Source: Salinimicrobium sp049687495
GTDB taxonomy: Bacteria; Bacteroidota; Bacteroidia; Flavobacteriales; Flavobacteriaceae
Length of the DNA: 33,697 nt
Reading direction: 5' to 3'
Assembly (NCBI GenBank): GCA_049687495.1
Contig: JBAVJB010000043.1
Coordinates: forward strand, 1 to 33,697
The translations under genes were made by a program, and so were the position numbers. The notes under the pieces are model-generated. The model made no database searches, was not told the origin of the DNA, and worked only from the letters and a program-made list of their open reading frames with translations. This document shows positions 21,153 to 28,862 of the stretch, piece by piece (position 1 is the stretch's first letter; every line of letters begins with the position of its first letter).

Positions 21153-22412
21153 TTATTGCCTGCAATTGAAACATTTTTTGAGCTTTTCGGGCAGGTGCAG
21201 GTCTTCAGATCCTTTAAGTGGTTCGCTTACCAGTTCCCGGGCATCGATCTCTTTCTTAAAGGCTTTGGCATATTCCACCAGGTGATCTCTGCGGGATTTC
21301 AGCTTTTCTGTGATCTCCTGCTCGTTAAGCTCCCGAATTTGCTTGGGCCATGCCGAAAAAGCCGATTTTATTTGCTCATCGCTAAAGATCTTTTGCAGCT
21401 TTTGAGCTTCCTCCACAAAAACCTCTTTGGGTGTGCTCCTTAAAAAATAGATATCTACAGGATAAACAAAACCTTCCATGTAGTCAATGTCTTCCTCAAA
21501 AGGCCGCACCAGCGGCTGCACCAGGTGATTGGTCATGATGCTGGGAATCACCCCGTCAATTCTGAAGAAGGCGTTGTCTCTATCGCCGGCCAGGGGAGTG
21601 GCCATATAGCGGTCGCCTTTCTTTTGTACCACCCAGCCCCACTGCTTCGCATGCCGATCCCAGTCGCCAATGAACAGGTCGAAAAGCCGTGCCCGTACAA
21701 AAGCATGTTCATCGATCGCTACCTTGTCGCCTTCTTCCATTTTAAGCTCCTGCAGGTCATCTGTATCCATGATCTCCACCACATTGGCGAAATTGGTCCA
21801 GTTGGTCTCACCTTCGGTTTCAAATTCCAGCAGGTAAAGTTTATCGCCGTAATCTTTGCTGAATTTTCCCAGGGCAGGTTGCTTTGGCGTGTACACCAGC
21901 TGAGGGTGCGTGTGCAAAACGCCGGCTTTTTTTGAAAGGGATGCCGCCAGGATGGCACCTAAAGGATGCTGGGCAGAAATACCGTCAATAATGACATTTT
22001 CAAGGCCCAGGTCGCGGGCCACATCCGGGATCAAAGGTGCAGGATCTTTATTGACGCTGCGCATGCTGTAGATAAAGTTGTTCGGCGCCTTAAGCCTCAG
22101 GGAATGGGTTTGATGTCCGCCGCCTTCCTCCACGATCTCCATGGAATCCAGGATAAAAACCGGGGCCTTGACGGGAGTTGACCAGGCGCGGCGATAATTC
22201 TTTCCCTGCATAAATCTTTTGATACCGTTGCCTTCGTACCTGTTAGACGGGATCACAGTAACCGAATCCAGACTGCGGATGTTGCTCTGCGCCTGTTCGG
22301 GTGCAATGACTTCGGAAATTTTCACCTCTTCAGGGTGAACAGAAACAGACCAATAAACAAGGATGATAAAGAGCAAGAGCAGGAAAAGGATCGCTAAAAG
22401 CAGTTTTTTCAT
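21153..22412 (-). CDS. membrane-anchored kinase-fold-like protein, function unknown
   Basis: A 419-residue protein with one N-terminal hydrophobic segment (residues 4-22), so the rest should lie in the periplasm or be exported. The body shows kinase-like signs: a strand with a basic residue (SLRLKAPNNFIYSMRSVNKDP, about 104-124), the RARLFDLFIGDWDRHAKQWGW block at 240-260, with the catalytic-loop-like Asp-x-Asp-Arg-His (249-254), and a metal-binding-loop-like AGDRDNAF (275-282). The same pair of motifs is known from HipA/FAM20-like folds and from the kinase-like part of large Bacteroidota surface proteins. Here it stands alone with a membrane anchor. The C-terminal 100 residues are helical and charged, ending in FNCRQ. 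The substrate is unknown; the assignment to a kinase fold is an inference from motifs. Confidence 0.72.
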   Translation of the reverse strand: MKKLLLAILFLLLLFIILVYWSVSVHPEEVKISEVIAPEQAQSNIRSLDSVTVIPSNRYEGNGIKRFMQGKNYRRAWSTPVKAPVFILDSMEIVEEGGGHQTHSLRLKAPNNFIYSMRSVNKDPAPLIPDVARDLGLENVIIDGISAQHPLGAILAASLSKKAGVLHTHPQLVYTPKQPALGKFSKDYGDKLYLLEFETEGETNWTNFANVVEIMDTDDLQELKMEEGDKVAIDEHAFVRARLFDLFIGDWDRHAKQWGWVVQKKGDRYMATPLAGDRDNAFFRIDGVIPSIMTNHLVQPLVRPFEEDIDYMEGFVYPVDIYFLRSTPKEVFVEEAQKLQKIFSDEQIKSAFSAWPKQIRELNEQEITEKLKSRRDHLVEYAKAFKKEIDARELVSEPLKGSEDLHLPEKLKKCFNCRQ

Positions 22413-22493
22413 TCCGAAGTGGTTTTTTCAAAATGTAAGCAAATTTTTCCGAAGCAGTAAAGCCGGCAAACGCTTTTAAGATGCTTTTTGGTT

Positions 22494-24362
22494 TTAGAAG
22501 GTCACTGCCGAAACCACTTCCAGCACCACGGGTTGATTGATCTTTTCTTCTATTTTCTTCTTGATGGCTTCAACTCTCTCGGGGCTTATTGCTTTTGGTC
22601 CCACGAGTTTAAGCGAAACCACCAGGCGCTCTCCAAACCGTAGTTTTACATCCCGCAGCACGACGTGTTCAATGGTCAGACCTTCCAGACTGCGGGTGAT
22701 TTTTGCCTCGGCCATGATGCGGTTAAAGGAAAGTGAAAGCGGAACTGCAATAATCCCCAGGATAATGGCGGTATAAATGAGACCCATTTTGGCCCTTTTA
22801 AAGGGGGCAAATCCCAGCAACAAAAAGGTGAGTCCGGCGAAAAGGATAATACCTGCAAGGTTGGTAAGGTAAAGCAAAATAGCCCCGGAAAACACATGCC
22901 AGTCCCACCAGCCAAGGCCAATACCGGCAACAGAAAGCGGCGGAACAAGGGCCACCGCAATGGCGACACCTGCAAGGCTCTTGGCAATGCCTTCTTTGGC
23001 ATGCGCATAGGCTGCCGCAATCCCCGATGCCACTGCAATACCCATGTCCAGCAGAGTGGGAGAGAGCCGGGCTTCCATTTCGGGAGTGATGACCTCTAAG
23101 GGAATAATGAGGCTCACCCCGGCGGCGATCAACAGGCACACCACAGTGCCGGCAGCAATGGTACCAAGGCCTTCCTTAAGCAATTTGACATCATACCTTA
23201 CCATTCCCATAGAGAAGGAAACAATGGGGGCGATAATGGGAGCGAGGATCATGGCGCCAATGATGACCGGAGACGAATTGCCAAACAGGCCAAAGGCGGC
23301 GATAAGCGTGGACAGGGTCATCATGACCAGAAAAACCGAATTCGTTTTTGAGCTCTCCCTTAAGACTTTAAAGAGATCTGCAAACTGTTCGGCAGAGGCA
23401 CGGGGAAGAATGGGCAGCTTTCGCTTCATCAATTCCTCTTTGGCCTCACCCGTGGGCAAACCATCAGTCTTAATGCTTTTTTTGCCGTTTTCTTCTTTGC
23501 CCTGATCATCGTGCTCGCTTTTTTGCTGTAGTGAAATATGCTTCCGCTTTACAAAGAAATGAAGGGTATCTGCAGTTTCTTTTTCTCCGTCGCGGGTGTA
23601 TTCAACAGTCTCATCATTAGTGATCTCCAGGTTTGAGGTTTTTAATTTTCCAACAAATGAAGGAAGCCTGGATAAAGGCTTTTTTGAGGGCCATAGGCTT
23701 TTAAGGAAGAACCAGAGCAGGCTCAGCTGATTTTGCGGCGCCATGATGAAGGTGTGAAAAGTGCCGTCTTTTATTGAAGTTTCCTGTAACAGCCGGTTTG
23801 AGATCAGGGAACCGGAGGCATGTTCTACAACGACAATTCCCAGCGCAGAAGTAGCAATGATCTTTTCATCATCGGCAGTGAAGGCATAGGAATGGTGAGA
23901 CAGGCGGGAAGCGCGACGAATATTCCGGGTAATAGCGACCACTTCACTCCACAGGTTGTTCTTTGTTTCCTGCTGCCGCAATAGAAAGATGTTCCCAATG
24001 TTGACCGACTGAAAGACCGGTTTGTCATTGCAGAACAACATGTCGACAAATTGAGGTTTTTCGGCCTCAAGGATCTCTTTTACCGCCTCTTTAAGGTCTG
24101 TAGAAAGGCCAAGGCCCTTTGAAGTGTACTTATTTTCGGGGTGAGGCAGAATGCCAAGGCTCTGTTTCTTTTCGGCAGCACCGGGAATGAATTTCCGCAG
24201 TTCTTCATCAGGCAAATACAAAAGGATCACATCTTCTTCGGAAGTTTGGATCTCCCCATCCTGCGGGTATGAAAGCAGTTTTGGGGACTGCTCTTTGAAC
24301 AAGGGCAAAATTTCCTCTTTTACAGTTTTTAGATCTTCAGGTTTATGTAAGAGGTAGTACAT
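22494..24362 (-). CDS. DUF389 membrane protein with N-terminal diacylglycerol-kinase-like domain
   Basis: A 622-residue two-part protein. Residues of about 340-550 hold a conserved hydrophobic core of the TIGR00341/DUF389 family (VIIGAMILAPIIAPIVSFSMGMVRYD at about 366-391 and SGIAAAYAHAKEGIAKSLAGVAIAVALVPPLSVAGIG at about 446-482). About six to seven membrane helices are predicted. Residues of about 45-285 look like a diacylglycerol-kinase/LCB5-type fold: VILLYLPDEEL, LGILPHPENKYTSKGLGLSTDLKEAV, FVDMLFCND, ISNRLLQETSIKDGTFHTFIMAP and a final VEYTRDGE block. The usual GGDGT motif is not seen, so catalysis is doubtful. A charged linker (280-315) joins the parts. The function of the family is unknown. 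Confidence 0.85.
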   Translation of the reverse strand: MYYLLHKPEDLKTVKEEILPLFKEQSPKLLSYPQDGEIQTSEEDVILLYLPDEELRKFIPGAAEKKQSLGILPHPENKYTSKGLGLSTDLKEAVKEILEAEKPQFVDMLFCNDKPVFQSVNIGNIFLLRQQETKNNLWSEVVAITRNIRRASRLSHHSYAFTADDEKIIATSALGIVVVEHASGSLISNRLLQETSIKDGTFHTFIMAPQNQLSLLWFFLKSLWPSKKPLSRLPSFVGKLKTSNLEITNDETVEYTRDGEKETADTLHFFVKRKHISLQQKSEHDDQGKEENGKKSIKTDGLPTGEAKEELMKRKLPILPRASAEQFADLFKVLRESSKTNSVFLVMMTLSTLIAAFGLFGNSSPVIIGAMILAPIIAPIVSFSMGMVRYDVKLLKEGLGTIAAGTVVCLLIAAGVSLIIPLEVITPEMEARLSPTLLDMGIAVASGIAAAYAHAKEGIAKSLAGVAIAVALVPPLSVAGIGLGWWDWHVFSGAILLYLTNLAGIILFAGLTFLLLGFAPFKRAKMGLIYTAIILGIIAVPLSLSFNRIMAEAKITRSLEGLTIEHVVLRDVKLRFGERLVVSLKLVGPKAISPERVEAIKKKIEEKINQPVVLEVVSAVTF

Positions 24363-24555
24363 CTTCCGGGAATTTACTGCAAGATACCCATTTTAGAAGG
24401 AGAAAATCATGGGGAAAAATCATTTTCGGCGGGTAAATCCTTCCGAAGAAAACAAGAGGCTTCAAAAATGTCATTTCTGAGAGGTCTTATTTTGATGCCA
24501 ATTTCTTCAGAAGAAAGTCTGTTATTTCAAGCGGCTTTTCTCTGGAAAAAAATCT

Positions 24556-24563
24556 TACTTTTG
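24556..24563 (+). promoter_or_regulatory. probable -7 element of the pyrR operon promoter
   Basis: TACTTTTG agrees with the Bacteroidota -7 consensus TAnnTTTG and would start RNA about 20 bases before the pyrR ATG. No clear -33 element is visible. With so short a leader, a PyrR-type attenuator hairpin before pyrR is unlikely. Confidence 0.45.
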
Positions 24564-24591
24564 TGTTTATAACTCCTCCTTTTATAGAACT

Positions 24592-25131
24592 ATGAGCCAA
24601 AAAATGTTGCTTACTTCCAAAGAGATGAACATCATTTTGCATCGTTTGGCCTGCCAGTTAATAGAAAATCACACCACTTTTGAGAATTCTGTAATTATTG
24701 GAATTCAGCCCCGGGGCGTTTTCCTTGCCAACAGGATAAGCAAGATCCTTAAGGAAGAATATGGCATTGCAGATGTGAAACTGGGCCACCTGGATATTAC
24801 GTTTTACAGGGATGACTTCCGCAGAAGTGAAAAACCGCTGGAGGCTAACAAAACACATATCGATTTTGTGGTGGAAGACAAGCGGGTGATCTTTGTTGAC
24901 GATGTGCTTTATACCGGAAGGAGCATAAGGGCCGCGCTCACCGCAGTGCAGTCTTTTGGAAGGCCAAGCGAGATCGAGCTGCTCACGCTCATCGACAGGA
25001 GGTTTAGCCGTCATTTGCCTATTCAGCCCGACTATAACGGCAGGCAGGTTGACGCGATCAATGAAGAAAAAGTAAAGGTAAACTGGCAAGAGAACGGGGA
25101 AGAGGATGCGGTGTACCTGGTAAGTAAATAA
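24592..25131 (+). CDS. pyrR: PyrR, pyrimidine operon regulator / uracil phosphoribosyltransferase
   Basis: A 179-residue PRTase-fold protein. PyrR binds UMP and pyrimidine-operon RNA in Firmicutes and also catalyses PRPP plus uracil to UMP. The PRPP-binding motif VIFVDDVLYTGRS is at 99-111; IIGIQPRGVFLANRI (35-49) and LDITFYRDDF (67-76) are family blocks. The length is normal. It is the first gene of pyrR-pyrB-hypothetical-rnz, with pyrB starting six bases after its stop. No antiterminator/terminator pair typical of PyrR control is seen before it, so in this organism it may work mainly as an enzyme or bind elsewhere. Confidence 0.95.
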   Translation: MSQKMLLTSKEMNIILHRLACQLIENHTTFENSVIIGIQPRGVFLANRISKILKEEYGIADVKLGHLDITFYRDDFRRSEKPLEANKTHIDFVVEDKRVIFVDDVLYTGRSIRAALTAVQSFGRPSEIELLTLIDRRFSRHLPIQPDYNGRQVDAINEEKVKVNWQENGEEDAVYLVSK

Positions 25132-25137
25132 GCCAAT

Positions 25138-26070
25138 ATGAGTGAACTGAGTGTTGATCATCTTTTAGGAATCAAATACCTCAAAAAAGAGGATATAGAT
25201 CTCATTTTTGAAACCGCAGATCACTTTAAGGAGGTGATCAACCGACCCATCAAAAAAGTGCCTTCCCTGCGCGATATTACCATTGCCAACCTCTTTTTTG
25301 AGAATAGTACCAGGACCAGACTTTCTTTTGAGCTGGCAGAAAAACGGTTAAGTGCAGATGTGGTGAATTTTTCGGCAGCATCTTCCTCGGTCAAAAAAGG
25401 GGAGACCTTGATCGATACGGTGAACAACATCCTTTCAATGAAGGTGGATATGGTGGTGATGCGGCATCCCAATCCCGGCGCCGGAATCTTTCTTTCAAAA
25501 CATGTGAATGCCAGGATCATCAATGCGGGAGACGGGGCTCATGAACATCCAACCCAGGCTTTGCTGGACTCTTACTCGATACGTGAAAAACTGGGAGAAG
25601 TAGCAGGAAAAAAAGTGGTCATTGTAGGCGACATTCTGCACAGCAGGGTAGCGCTGTCAAATATTTTTGCACTTAAAATGCAGGGTGCACAGGTAAAAGT
25701 TTGCGGCCCCAATACACTTATTCCCAAGTATATTCGGAGCCTGGGGGTTGAGGTCGAGCCCAACCTAAGAAAAGCTTTGGAATGGTGTGACGTGGCTAAC
25801 ATGCTGCGGGTGCAGAACGAGAGGATGGAAATAAGCTATTTTCCAAGCACCAGAGAATATGTGCAGCTTTTCGGGTTGAATAAAGCACTCCTGGATTCGC
25901 TTGACAAGAAGATCGTCATTATGCACCCGGGACCAATTAACAGGGGAGTGGAGATTACCAGCGATGTTGCCGATTCTGACCAGGCGATCATTCTTGACCA
26001 GGTGCAGAATGGGGTAGCCATTAGAATGGCCGTCATCTATCTGCTGGCATCAAAAATAAAACAGGTATGA
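25138..26070 (+). CDS. pyrB: aspartate carbamoyltransferase catalytic subunit
   Basis: A 310-residue ATCase that joins carbamoyl phosphate and aspartate to carbamoyl aspartate, the first committed step of pyrimidine synthesis. Carbamoyl-phosphate contacts STRTRLSFE (57-65) and HPTQALLD (137-144) are intact. VKKGETLIDT (85-94) provides the loop with the Ser/Lys pair, and VMRHPNPGAG at 107-116 is near the family position. The C-terminal IMHPGPINRGVEI holds the aspartate-binding residues. Length and sequence are of the unregulated class; no pyrI follows. Its stop overlaps the start of the next gene (ATGA at 26067-26070), so translation is coupled. Confidence 0.97.
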   Translation: MSELSVDHLLGIKYLKKEDIDLIFETADHFKEVINRPIKKVPSLRDITIANLFFENSTRTRLSFELAEKRLSADVVNFSAASSSVKKGETLIDTVNNILSMKVDMVVMRHPNPGAGIFLSKHVNARIINAGDGAHEHPTQALLDSYSIREKLGEVAGKKVVIVGDILHSRVALSNIFALKMQGAQVKVCGPNTLIPKYIRSLGVEVEPNLRKALEWCDVANMLRVQNERMEISYFPSTREYVQLFGLNKALLDSLDKKIVIMHPGPINRGVEITSDVADSDQAIILDQVQNGVAIRMAVIYLLASKIKQV

Positions 26071-26399
26071 AAGTAGTAGAAAAGGAAAATTATAAGATCC
26101 TTCGGGATCAAAAGGACGATGTGAAAGATTTTGCCTCCTTTTTGGCATCTATTCACGACAGCCTTGAAAATGATAATCTGGTAGTTGATATTCTTAAATA
26201 CGGGCAGCTGGAACTGGAAGAGCTGCTGGCTTTCCTGCCATTGTCGAATCAACACCGCAAGAACAAGAGATCTTTTGTCATTGTCAACGATACGATAAAT
26301 ATTGACAGGGTTCCCGAGGAGCTTCTGGTAGTTCCCACCTTACTGGAGGCCGAAGATATTATTCAAATGGAGGAAATCGAAAGGGATCTGGGGTTTTGA
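26067..26399 (+). CDS. small conserved hypothetical protein between pyrB and rnz
   Basis: A 110-residue soluble protein. Sequence features: alternating strands and helices (MKVVEKENYKILRDQKDDVKDFASFLASIHDSLEN, LVVDILKYGQLELEELLAFLPLSNQHRKNKRSFVIV) with Leu/Asp/Glu-rich helices, and a central SFVIVND strand. The shape suggests an alpha/beta STAS-like or Rossmann-like small domain, but no motif identifies it. It overlaps the pyrB stop by four bases (ATGA) and precedes rnz by 31 bases, so it is part of the operon. The same gene stands in this place in several flavobacterial genomes as far as I recall, which I could not check. Function unknown. Confidence 0.8.
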   Translation: MKVVEKENYKILRDQKDDVKDFASFLASIHDSLENDNLVVDILKYGQLELEELLAFLPLSNQHRKNKRSFVIVNDTINIDRVPEELLVVPTLLEAEDIIQMEEIERDLGF

Positions 26400-26430
26400 T
26401 CACTGCTGTTCCTTCGGAAAATGCTGAAAA

Positions 26431-27339
26431 ATGAAGTTGACCATTCTGGGCTGTTATGCAGCCACGCCCCGTACTTTTACAAATCCTACCTCGCAAGTGC
26501 TCGAGATCAATGGCGAGCTGTTCCTTATCGACTGTGGTGAAGGTACACAGGTAGAGCTAAGGCGGAAGAAGGTCAAATTCAGTAAGATCAAACATATTTT
26601 CATCTCGCATCTTCATGGCGATCATTTCTTCGGACTCATTGGGCTTATCTCGACCTTTATGCTGCTTGGCAGGGAGACCGAACTGCATATCTACGGACCT
26701 AAAGGCATCAAAGATTTGATCATTCTACAGCTGAAGATGTCTAATTCCTGGACACAATACCCGCTTTACTTTCATGAGCTCCACAGCAAGGAGCCGGAAG
26801 TGATCCTGGAAACTAAAAAAGTCACGGTAGAAACTATTCCTTTGAATCACAGGATCTACGCGAACGGGTTCCTATTCAGGGAAAAACCTGCAGATCGTAA
26901 GCTGTTGATCGACAAGGTGGAGGACTACGGAATTGATGTGGCCTACTACAAAAGCATCAAAAAGGGGAAGGATATCACTCTGGAAAACGGCGAGGTGGTG
27001 CCAAACAGCAAACTTACCTCAGATCCTGAACCTCCAAAGAGTTACGCCTTTTGCAGCGATACTGCATACAGCCCACAGATCGTGGAGCAGATCAAAGGCA
27101 TTACCGCCCTTTACCACGAATCCACATTTCTTGAAGAGCATGCCTATTTAGGCGCTCCCACAGGCCATTCAACTGCCAGGGAAGCGGCAGCCATTGCACG
27201 TGAAGCCGAAGTTGGTATTTTGATCCTGGGACATTACTCTACCCGTTACAATTCCATCCAGCCATTTAAGGAAGAAGCAAGTGAAGTTTTCCCTAATGTC
27301 ATTCTCTCGGATGACGGAAAATTGATCAATCTCGACTAA
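26431..27339 (+). CDS. rnz: ribonuclease Z
   Basis: A 302-residue metallo-beta-lactamase-fold nuclease that removes the 3' trailer from tRNA precursors. The zinc-binding motif HLHGDHFFGL is at 60-69. Later blocks are the PxKxxN-like GYxxxH region, SDTAYSP (about 210-216), HESTFLEEHAYLGAPTGHSTAREAA (about 230-254), and the final GHYSTRY. The N-terminus (LTILGCYAATPRTFTNPTSQVLEI) is the usual RNase Z start. Length fits the bacterial short form. It is the last gene of the pyrR operon; no rho-independent terminator is apparent after its stop, only an AT-rich spacer of about 180 bp. Confidence 0.96.
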   Translation: MKLTILGCYAATPRTFTNPTSQVLEINGELFLIDCGEGTQVELRRKKVKFSKIKHIFISHLHGDHFFGLIGLISTFMLLGRETELHIYGPKGIKDLIILQLKMSNSWTQYPLYFHELHSKEPEVILETKKVTVETIPLNHRIYANGFLFREKPADRKLLIDKVEDYGIDVAYYKSIKKGKDITLENGEVVPNSKLTSDPEPPKSYAFCSDTAYSPQIVEQIKGITALYHESTFLEEHAYLGAPTGHSTAREAAAIAREAEVGILILGHYSTRYNSIQPFKEEASEVFPNVILSDDGKLINLD

Positions 27340-27525
27340 AATTTGTGTCGTTTACCGATGCTTCTTTGCACTTCATCTAGAGCTATTTGTAGGTGGAACG
27401 GCCTAATTTCAGCCAAAATTATGTTAAAATTGTCTGAATTTGTGTAGTTCATCGATTATTTTGTCGGTTAATCGGATTAAATTCTTACTTTTCTAATCCC
27501 AAACCTACTAACTGACATTTTGATC

Positions 27526-28026
27526 ATGAAGAACTTAACCTACTTTGTATGGTTGCTGGCAATATCTGCTCTTTCTCTTACGTCTTGCTCCAAGGACAGC
27601 CTGGAAGAAATGGATTCAGCAAACCTAAATGCTAAAGTTGCCCCCGTAGCATATTCTTCTTTTGAACTTGAGGTGCTTGACCTTGTAAATAATTATCGAA
27701 CAGAGCAAGGCCTGCCGGAACTGGCATTTTTGGATGAGAGTTCAAATCTTGCAGCTTCCCATAACGAACATATGATCATGAACGATGAGGTATGTCATGA
27801 TGATTTTCCTTCGCGTTACCAGACGCTGGTAAATGATGTGCACGCAAAGGCGGTGAGCGAGAATGTGGCGTACGGCTACGGCAGCGCAGAGGCTGTGGTC
27901 AAGGCCTGGATCAAGAGCGAAGGCCACAGGGAAAATATGCTGGGAGATCACACTCACTTCGGAATTTCAATTAAATCGGGCAGCGACGGAAAATTCTATT
28001 TCACCAATATTTTTGTTAGGAAATAA
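27526..28026 (+). CDS. CAP/SCP-domain lipoprotein (first of tandem pair)
   Basis: A 166-residue secreted lipoprotein. I prefer the ATG at 27526 over the TTG at 27520, because MKNLTYFVWLLAISALSLTSCSK is a proper signal with lipobox LTSC. The mature part is a CAP (SCP/PR-1-like) domain: ELEVLDLVNNYRTEQGLPEL, the first His in SHNEHM, ENVAYGYGSAEAVVKAWIKSEGHRENMLGDHTHFGISI with the second His and Glu, and FTNIFVRK at the end. The catalytic-like His/Glu/His cluster is kept. The role of bacterial CAP proteins is not settled. A close paralogue follows. A hairpin terminator at 28061 separates them. Confidence 0.93.
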   Translation: MKNLTYFVWLLAISALSLTSCSKDSLEEMDSANLNAKVAPVAYSSFELEVLDLVNNYRTEQGLPELAFLDESSNLAASHNEHMIMNDEVCHDDFPSRYQTLVNDVHAKAVSENVAYGYGSAEAVVKAWIKSEGHRENMLGDHTHFGISIKSGSDGKFYFTNIFVRK

Positions 28027-28060
28027 GATTCCACTTTTTTCATAGGTTAATTTGATTTTA

Positions 28061-28084
28061 AAGAGGCTGTAAGGCCTCTTTTTT
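28061..28084 (+). terminator. rho-independent terminator after the first CAP gene
   Basis: Stem AAGAGGC / GCCTCTT (28061-28067 and 28074-28080) with a 6-nt loop, followed by TTTTTT. It lies 34 bases after the stop codon. Confidence 0.85.
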
Positions 28085-28253
28085 GTTTAAGATGTTAATT
28101 AACATTGTTAAGTATCTTTAAATCAGTTATATACCGTCATTTTCAGTATGGAATTGTTTAAATTTGAAGTTCCTCTAAAATTCCTTTCCCCTTTTTAGAC
28201 CCCAATCTTCCGTTGTCCAGGGTTATGGCCTTTCCCCCGGGAAAAGCATATTC

Positions 28254-28754
28254 ATGGTTGCTCAAAAAGGCTTTGGAAGATCTTTGCTTTGGCTTTTATG
28301 CTGGCTTTGCCTGCTCGCCTGTACCAGGAGTGAGGAAGGTGAAGAAGTCATGGCCGAAGTTGGGCTGTCAAAGATCAACTATTCTTCAACTGAAATAGAA
28401 GTGGTGGAACTGGTGAATCTTTACAGAACCAAAAATCATTTGCCCAAGCTGCAGCTGCTTGACGAAATTTCTGAACAGGCCCAACTTCATAACTTTCATA
28501 TGGTTTCTAAAAGGGAGGTTTGCCATCACTTCTTCGGCAGCAGATATTTGGTCTTAAATGAAAGAGCAGGAGCCAGGGCTGTGGCGGAAAACGTGGGATT
28601 CGGCTACAATTCAGCCGAAGCGGTAGTAAATGCCTGGATCGAAAGTGCGGCTCACGAGAAAAACATGGCCGGTAACTATACTCACTTTGGGATTTCAATA
28701 GCTTCTGGAGAGGAAGGAAAACTCTACTTCACCAATATTTTCATCCGAAGATGA
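28254..28754 (+). CDS. CAP/SCP-domain lipoprotein (second of tandem pair)
   Basis: A 166-residue paralogue of the preceding gene. MVAQKGFGRSLLWLLCWLCLLACTR is the lipoprotein signal (lipobox LLAC). The CAP domain has STEIEVVELVNLYRTKNHLPKL, LHNFHM, ENVGFGYNSAEAVVNAWIESAAHEKNMAGNYTHFGISI and FTNIFIRR. The cluster His/Glu/His is conserved, although the motif SEGHREN of the first copy is here SAAHEKN. The two proteins match closely in the CAP domain and differ strongly in signal and linker. A TAAATTTG box at 28159-28166 may be its own -7 element. The start is chosen for the signal peptide; the longer frame from 28213 adds a charged segment and is unlikely. Confidence 0.92.
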   Translation: MVAQKGFGRSLLWLLCWLCLLACTRSEEGEEVMAEVGLSKINYSSTEIEVVELVNLYRTKNHLPKLQLLDEISEQAQLHNFHMVSKREVCHHFFGSRYLVLNERAGARAVAENVGFGYNSAEAVVNAWIESAAHEKNMAGNYTHFGISIASGEEGKLYFTNIFIRR

Positions 28755-28764
28755 AGCAAAAAAT

Positions 28765-28799
28765 AATACCTCTCCAAAATGACATTTTTGAGAGGTATT
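28765..28799. terminator. hairpin between convergent genes, first of two
   Basis: Arms AATACCTCT / AGAGGTATT (28765-28773 and 28791-28799) plus an inner CAAAATG/CATTTTT stem. On the minus strand it is followed by ATTATTTTTT. It has the same apex motif as the hairpins at 9561 and 13539. Confidence 0.75.
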
Positions 28800-28806
28800 A
28801 AAAATA

Positions 28807-28834
28807 GAAAAGGAGACTCAGTTGAGCCTCCTTT
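28807..28834 (-). terminator. rho-independent terminator of the adhesin-PorP-OmpA operon
   Basis: On the minus strand AAAGGAGGCTCA / TGAGTCTCCTTT pairs with one G-U and a two-base loop, then TTTCTATTTTT. It lies about 30 bases after the OmpA gene stop. Confidence 0.8.
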
Positions 28835-28862
28835 CCCGGGTTGGTTAGCCGTGTAGGGATCT

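Noticed and set aside
21153..22412. A HipA toxin of a toxin-antitoxin pair
   Set aside because: The protein has a membrane anchor, no HipB-like partner is adjacent, and only the kinase-loop pattern is shared.
24363..24591. A PyrR-type attenuator or riboswitch before pyrR
   Set aside because: The -7 box at 24556 leaves a leader of about 20 bases, too short, and no antiterminator/terminator pair is seen; only a decayed hairpin with the recurrent palindrome is present further upstream.
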